From contig CAYREV010000009.1 in assembly GCA_964423345.1 (NCBI GenBank), forward strand, positions 1 to 64,000: a stretch of DNA of 64,000 bases. The letters run 5' to 3'. Below, in pieces: positions 61,144-64,000 of the stretch. Source of the stretch: CAYREV01 sp964423345 (GTDB lineage Bacteria > Bacteroidota > Rhodothermia > Balneolales > Balneolaceae). Position 1 is the stretch's first letter, and each line of letters begins with the position of its first letter. The notes under the pieces were generated by a model. That model ran no database searches, had not been told where the DNA came from, and worked only from the letters and a program-made list of their open reading frames with translations. The position numbers and the translations under genes were made by a program.

Positions 61144-62541
61144 TTGGACGACCCGGGTAGTTTTAGTTTCTTGGCGGCATTTCTGGATCAGGCGCACGAA
61201 ACCACTGTTTTTGACGGTTCGCTGGATGTCTATGAGCTTTCCATTCAGATTGCCCTGATAATACTGGGACTCATCCTCTCGGCGGTGTTTTCAGGATCTG
61301 AAGTGGCTTTCTTTTCTCTTTCAAACCAGCAGGACGTACTCGACGAAGGTGATACGGAGGGTTCGGCCGACGAGCTGGTGTTGCGAATGCTCCTGCATCC
61401 CCGCCGGCTGCTGGCCACCATCCTCATCGGCAATACATTTGCCAATATCATCACTTCGGTGTTGGCGGCCGTGCTTACGGGCAATATCGTTGCCTATTTC
61501 GGATTTTCGGAAGTGCTCGTTTATACCATCGAAGTGATTGTGCTCACCTTTATGATCCTTATACTGAGTGAGATCACGCCAAAGATCATTGCAATTAGTG
61601 AACCCCTGCAGTCGGCCCGCAGGATCAGCCGGTTTATTTATGGCTTTTATGTTATCCTGAAGCCGCTTTCACGCATGATCGCGAATAGCACCCTGAGCCT
61701 TGAAAAACGGCTTCCCAAACCGGACAGCAAGATGACCTCTGAAGATATCATGACGATGGCCGAAGTAAGCGAAAAGGAGGGGTCTATTAGAAGTGACGAG
61801 CGGGAGATCATTGAGAACGTCATCGAATTCGGCACTACCTCGGTCCGTGAGATAATGACGTCCCGGGTGAATATTGTTGCCGTTTCGACCGAAGATTCCC
61901 TGAACGAAGTAATGAACCTTATCAGGGAGAAGGGGCTTTCACGCATGCCGCTGTATGATAACGACCTCGATACCATCCTGGGCGTGATATATTCGAAAGA
62001 TGTGCTTCCCTATATCAATTCCGATATTGAACGAACCACTATCAACTGGAGGACCATCGCACGAAAAGCGCTGTTTATTCCGGCGACGAAGAAACTGGAT
62101 GACCTGCTGCGAGACTTTCAACAGGAAAAAACGCATATAGCTATTGTGGTCGACGAATATGGGGGGACCGAGGGGCTGATCACCCTTGATGACATACTGG
62201 AGGAGATTGTGGGTGATATTTCGGACGAGTATGACGAGAACGAGGAACAGCTCTACACCCAGTTCAAGAGCGGGGTTTATATCTTCGACGCCAAGATAGA
62301 CCTGGACGATATGGAAGAGATTCTGGACTGTGAGCTGACCGAAGACGATGACGATTATGAAACGCTTGGGGGGCTGGTTTATCACCTGACCGAGCGTATA
62401 CCGAACGTTGGTGAGCGGGTATATTACAAGGAGCTGGAGTTAACCATCCATTCGGTGCAGAACAACCGGGTACGGAAACTCCGGGTGAAGGTTAACAACG
62501 ACTCCGACCAACAGAAGAAAAAGGCCAAAAAAGAGGAGTAG
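61144..62541 (+). CDS. gldE: GldE-like CNNM/CBS-domain (hemolysin-family) membrane protein
   Basis: 465 residues, TTG start (no earlier usable ATG). A CNNM/DUF21 membrane domain (about 30-215; SAVFSGSEVAFFSLS, ILSEITPKIIAI) is followed by two CBS domains (about 230-355; TSVREIMTSRVNIVAVS, IVVDEYGGTEGLITLDDILEEIVGDI). A CorC_HlyC domain comes last (about 365-450), with a lysine-rich tail. Relatives move Mg or Co ions. The position after ssb and the domain build match gldE, first named in gliding flavobacteria; no gldD is visible here, so a gliding role is not implied. Confidence 0.85.
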   Translation: MDDPGSFSFLAAFLDQAHETTVFDGSLDVYELSIQIALIILGLILSAVFSGSEVAFFSLSNQQDVLDEGDTEGSADELVLRMLLHPRRLLATILIGNTFANIITSVLAAVLTGNIVAYFGFSEVLVYTIEVIVLTFMILILSEITPKIIAISEPLQSARRISRFIYGFYVILKPLSRMIANSTLSLEKRLPKPDSKMTSEDIMTMAEVSEKEGSIRSDEREIIENVIEFGTTSVREIMTSRVNIVAVSTEDSLNEVMNLIREKGLSRMPLYDNDLDTILGVIYSKDVLPYINSDIERTTINWRTIARKALFIPATKKLDDLLRDFQQEKTHIAIVVDEYGGTEGLITLDDILEEIVGDISDEYDENEEQLYTQFKSGVYIFDAKIDLDDMEEILDCELTEDDDDYETLGGLVYHLTERIPNVGERVYYKELELTIHSVQNNRVRKLRVKVNNDSDQQKKKAKKEE

Positions 62542-62554
62542 CCAGCTGTCTTTC

Positions 62555-63595
62555 ATGTCTGAAAATACCGCCGACCTGCCTATCAAATCGGATATCAACC
62601 TGGCACCCTATAATACACTGCATATTCGGTCGAAGGCAAAATCCTTTATCTCCATAAAATCGATTGAGCAGTTAAAGCAGCTGCTGCATTCCTGGGGGGA
62701 TGATCCGCCCCGGTATTTTATTCTCGGAGGAGGTAGCAACGTACTTTTTGTGGATGATTTCGACGGACTGGTAATTCATGTTGATATGACCGGGAGGACG
62801 GTAGTCAGGGAAGACGAGGATCACCTTTGGCTGGCGCTGGGTTCCGGTGAAAACTGGCACGATACGGTGATGTACTGCGTGGAGCAGGGATGGGGCGGCA
62901 TTGAAAACCTGGCCCTTATCCCCGGAACGGTTGGAGCCGCCCCCATTCAGAATATCGGTGCGTACGGGGTGGAACTGAAGGATGTTTTTGAGAGCCTCCG
63001 GGCAGTGGAGCTGGAAACGGGCGAAGAGCGCATCTTCTCCCGGGAGGAATGCAGCTTCGGCTACAGGGATAGTGTGTTCAAAAATAAGTTGAAGGGACGG
63101 TACCTGGTGGCTGAAGTAACGCTGAAGCTTTCCAAGGATCCGGAGGCGAACACTTCCTATGGATCTATCCGCAAGGGGTTGGAAGAGAGGGGGATTGAAG
63201 ACCCCGGCATAGGGGATGTTTGCGATATGGTGATCGATATTCGAAACAGCAAACTTCCAAGCCCCGAAGACCTCGGCAATGCGGGGAGCTTTTTCAAGAA
63301 CCCGGTAGTCTCGCGCCAGAAATATGAACAGCTGAAAAGAGATTACCCTACGGTACCGGGTTATGAGTTGAACGATATCGAAATAAAGGTTCCCGCCGGA
63401 TGGCTGATCGAACAGACCGGGTGGAAAGGGCGCGTTGTGGGTAATGCGGGCACCTACAAGCAGCAGGCCCTTGTGATAGTGAATCACGGCGGGGCAACCG
63501 GAGAAGAGATTTTACAGCTGGCCAACAGGATTAAAGAGTCGGTTAAACAGCAGTTTGGCATTGAACTTATACCAGAAGTGAATATCGTCCGCTGA
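62555..63595 (+). CDS. murB: UDP-N-acetylenolpyruvoylglucosamine reductase
   Basis: FAD enzyme making UDP-MurNAc for peptidoglycan. 346 residues, type I form. FAD-binding GGGSN (58-62), NLALIPGTVGAAPIQNIGAYG (about 118-137), SFGYRDS with Y170/R171, catalytic S245 in GSFFKNP, and E341 near the C terminus. It starts 13 bp after gldE and ends one base before the next ATG, so it is co-transcribed with both. Confidence 0.96.
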   Translation: MSENTADLPIKSDINLAPYNTLHIRSKAKSFISIKSIEQLKQLLHSWGDDPPRYFILGGGSNVLFVDDFDGLVIHVDMTGRTVVREDEDHLWLALGSGENWHDTVMYCVEQGWGGIENLALIPGTVGAAPIQNIGAYGVELKDVFESLRAVELETGEERIFSREECSFGYRDSVFKNKLKGRYLVAEVTLKLSKDPEANTSYGSIRKGLEERGIEDPGIGDVCDMVIDIRNSKLPSPEDLGNAGSFFKNPVVSRQKYEQLKRDYPTVPGYELNDIEIKVPAGWLIEQTGWKGRVVGNAGTYKQQALVIVNHGGATGEEILQLANRIKESVKQQFGIELIPEVNIVR

Positions 63596-63596
63596 A

Positions 63597-64000
63597 ATGA
63601 CTGATCATTCCGGAAAGAACCGGTACTTTACCAAGCACCTCTTTAGGACAGGTTTGGAATGCCCGACCCGCCTGTACTACAAATACCATGATTATCCCGA
63701 AAACAGGGAGTCCCGGCCATTTATTGAACATTTCCGGTTTAATAAAAAACAGTTGATAAAACTGGTTCGGACCGCTTATCCGGAGGGAGAAGTCATATCG
63801 GGAGACTCCATTGAAGAGGGGGCCCTGGAGACCCTGGAGAAACTGGAAGGCCGTGAAGACGCGGTATTTGACGGTATTGTAGTTTCCGGCCGGCTTATGG
63901 CCAAGCTGCCGGTGATGGTCAAAAAAGGGAACCGGCTTAGGGTAATCAGCATTCAGACCAAGGTTTATGATCCCGCCAAACACAGCCTGACCGGCAGGGA
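63597..64000 (+). CDS. DUF2779-type protein, N-terminal part
   Basis: Starts one base after the murB stop and runs off the window after about 134 codons. It begins MTDHSGKNRYFTKHLFRTGL followed by ECPTRLYYKYH. This is the typical start of DUF2779 proteins, in which a single cysteine and PD-(D/E)XK-like features suggest a Cas4/RecB-related nuclease. FDGIVVSGRLMAKLPVMVKKGNRLRVISIQTK could be the D-x(n)-E-x-K-like segment in modified form. No CRISPR array is in the window. Function cannot be assigned from this part alone. Confidence 0.7.
   Translation, partial: MTDHSGKNRYFTKHLFRTGLECPTRLYYKYHDYPENRESRPFIEHFRFNKKQLIKLVRTAYPEGEVISGDSIEEGALETLEKLEGREDAVFDGIVVSGRLMAKLPVMVKKGNRLRVISIQTKVYDPAKHSLTGR

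Noticed and set aside
1..64000. CRISPR arrays, insertion sequences, prophage and tRNA/rRNA genes
   Set aside because: I looked for regular repeat-spacer patterns, transposase motifs, phage gene sets and tRNA-like cloverleaf sequences and saw none. The only tandem repeats are the coding arrays at 37292 and 46251 and the pair at 60437. The holin-like gene at 4379 belongs to a YqjE-type operon.

Overview
The window reads as a chromosomal segment, with scaffold gaps, from a Gram-negative member of the Bacteroidota/Rhodothermota/Balneolota group, most like a Balneolales-type organism. This is inferred from gene content, because no rRNA or tRNA gene is visible. Supporting signs are bshB1 (bacillithiol), an ssb-gldE pair, a sigma54-activator/LptE/TPR cluster of the kind seen in Bacteroidota, a FISUMP lipoprotein, DUF4382 lipoproteins and several TolC-, porin- and DUF5916-type outer-membrane barrels. 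IspG is of the short type without the large insert common in Bacteroidales and Flavobacteriales. Two runs of exactly 100 N both sit inside tandem repeats.

Layout. 1-10 kb: end of sucD, dnaG, an inositol monophosphatase, bshB1, a YqjD/YqjE/YqjK-like trio of small membrane proteins, a TolC-family protein, two rhomboid proteases and ispG. 10-16 kb: a TPR protein, a cytoplasmic GH13 amylase, a cysteine-free thioredoxin fold, and pabC-pabB. 16-22 kb: pfkA, then an alpha-glucan unit (GH13 lipoprotein plus sugar MFS carrier), an orphan MoxR-like ATPase and L31. 22-26 kb: an MBL hydrolase, then TPR/LptE/sigma54-activator on the minus strand.

25.7-32.5 kb is the most interesting part. An ECF sigma factor is followed by a membrane anti-sigma factor carrying a C-terminal glycogen-binding-like (AMPK-beta/CBM48-type) domain, an outer-membrane-type protein with the same kind of domain at its C terminus, and a secreted protein with a repeated G-[VL]-P motif. 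Three tandem DUF4382 lipoprotein paralogues come next. The sigma gene and the first two DUF4382 genes share one promoter-like element, GTAACC-N15-CGTC, and the third has a decayed version. This suggests a self-regulated envelope regulon that may sense alpha-glucan.

32.5-46.8 kb: miaB, pyrE, pgpA-pgsA, cinA, a gapped porin-like gene, ftsX, secreted and outer-membrane proteins, and a scar of gene remnants beside a CPBP protease. A methyltransferase follows whose N terminus is made of a 20-residue unit repeated at DNA level. 46.8-64 kb: katG facing a Fur/PerR-type regulator, an acyl-CoA ligase, a DUF1499/LOG/cysteine desulfurase operon, a barrel protein, pgk, an S9 peptidase fused to a formylglycine-enzyme-like domain, then ssb, gldE, murB and the start of a DUF2779 gene.
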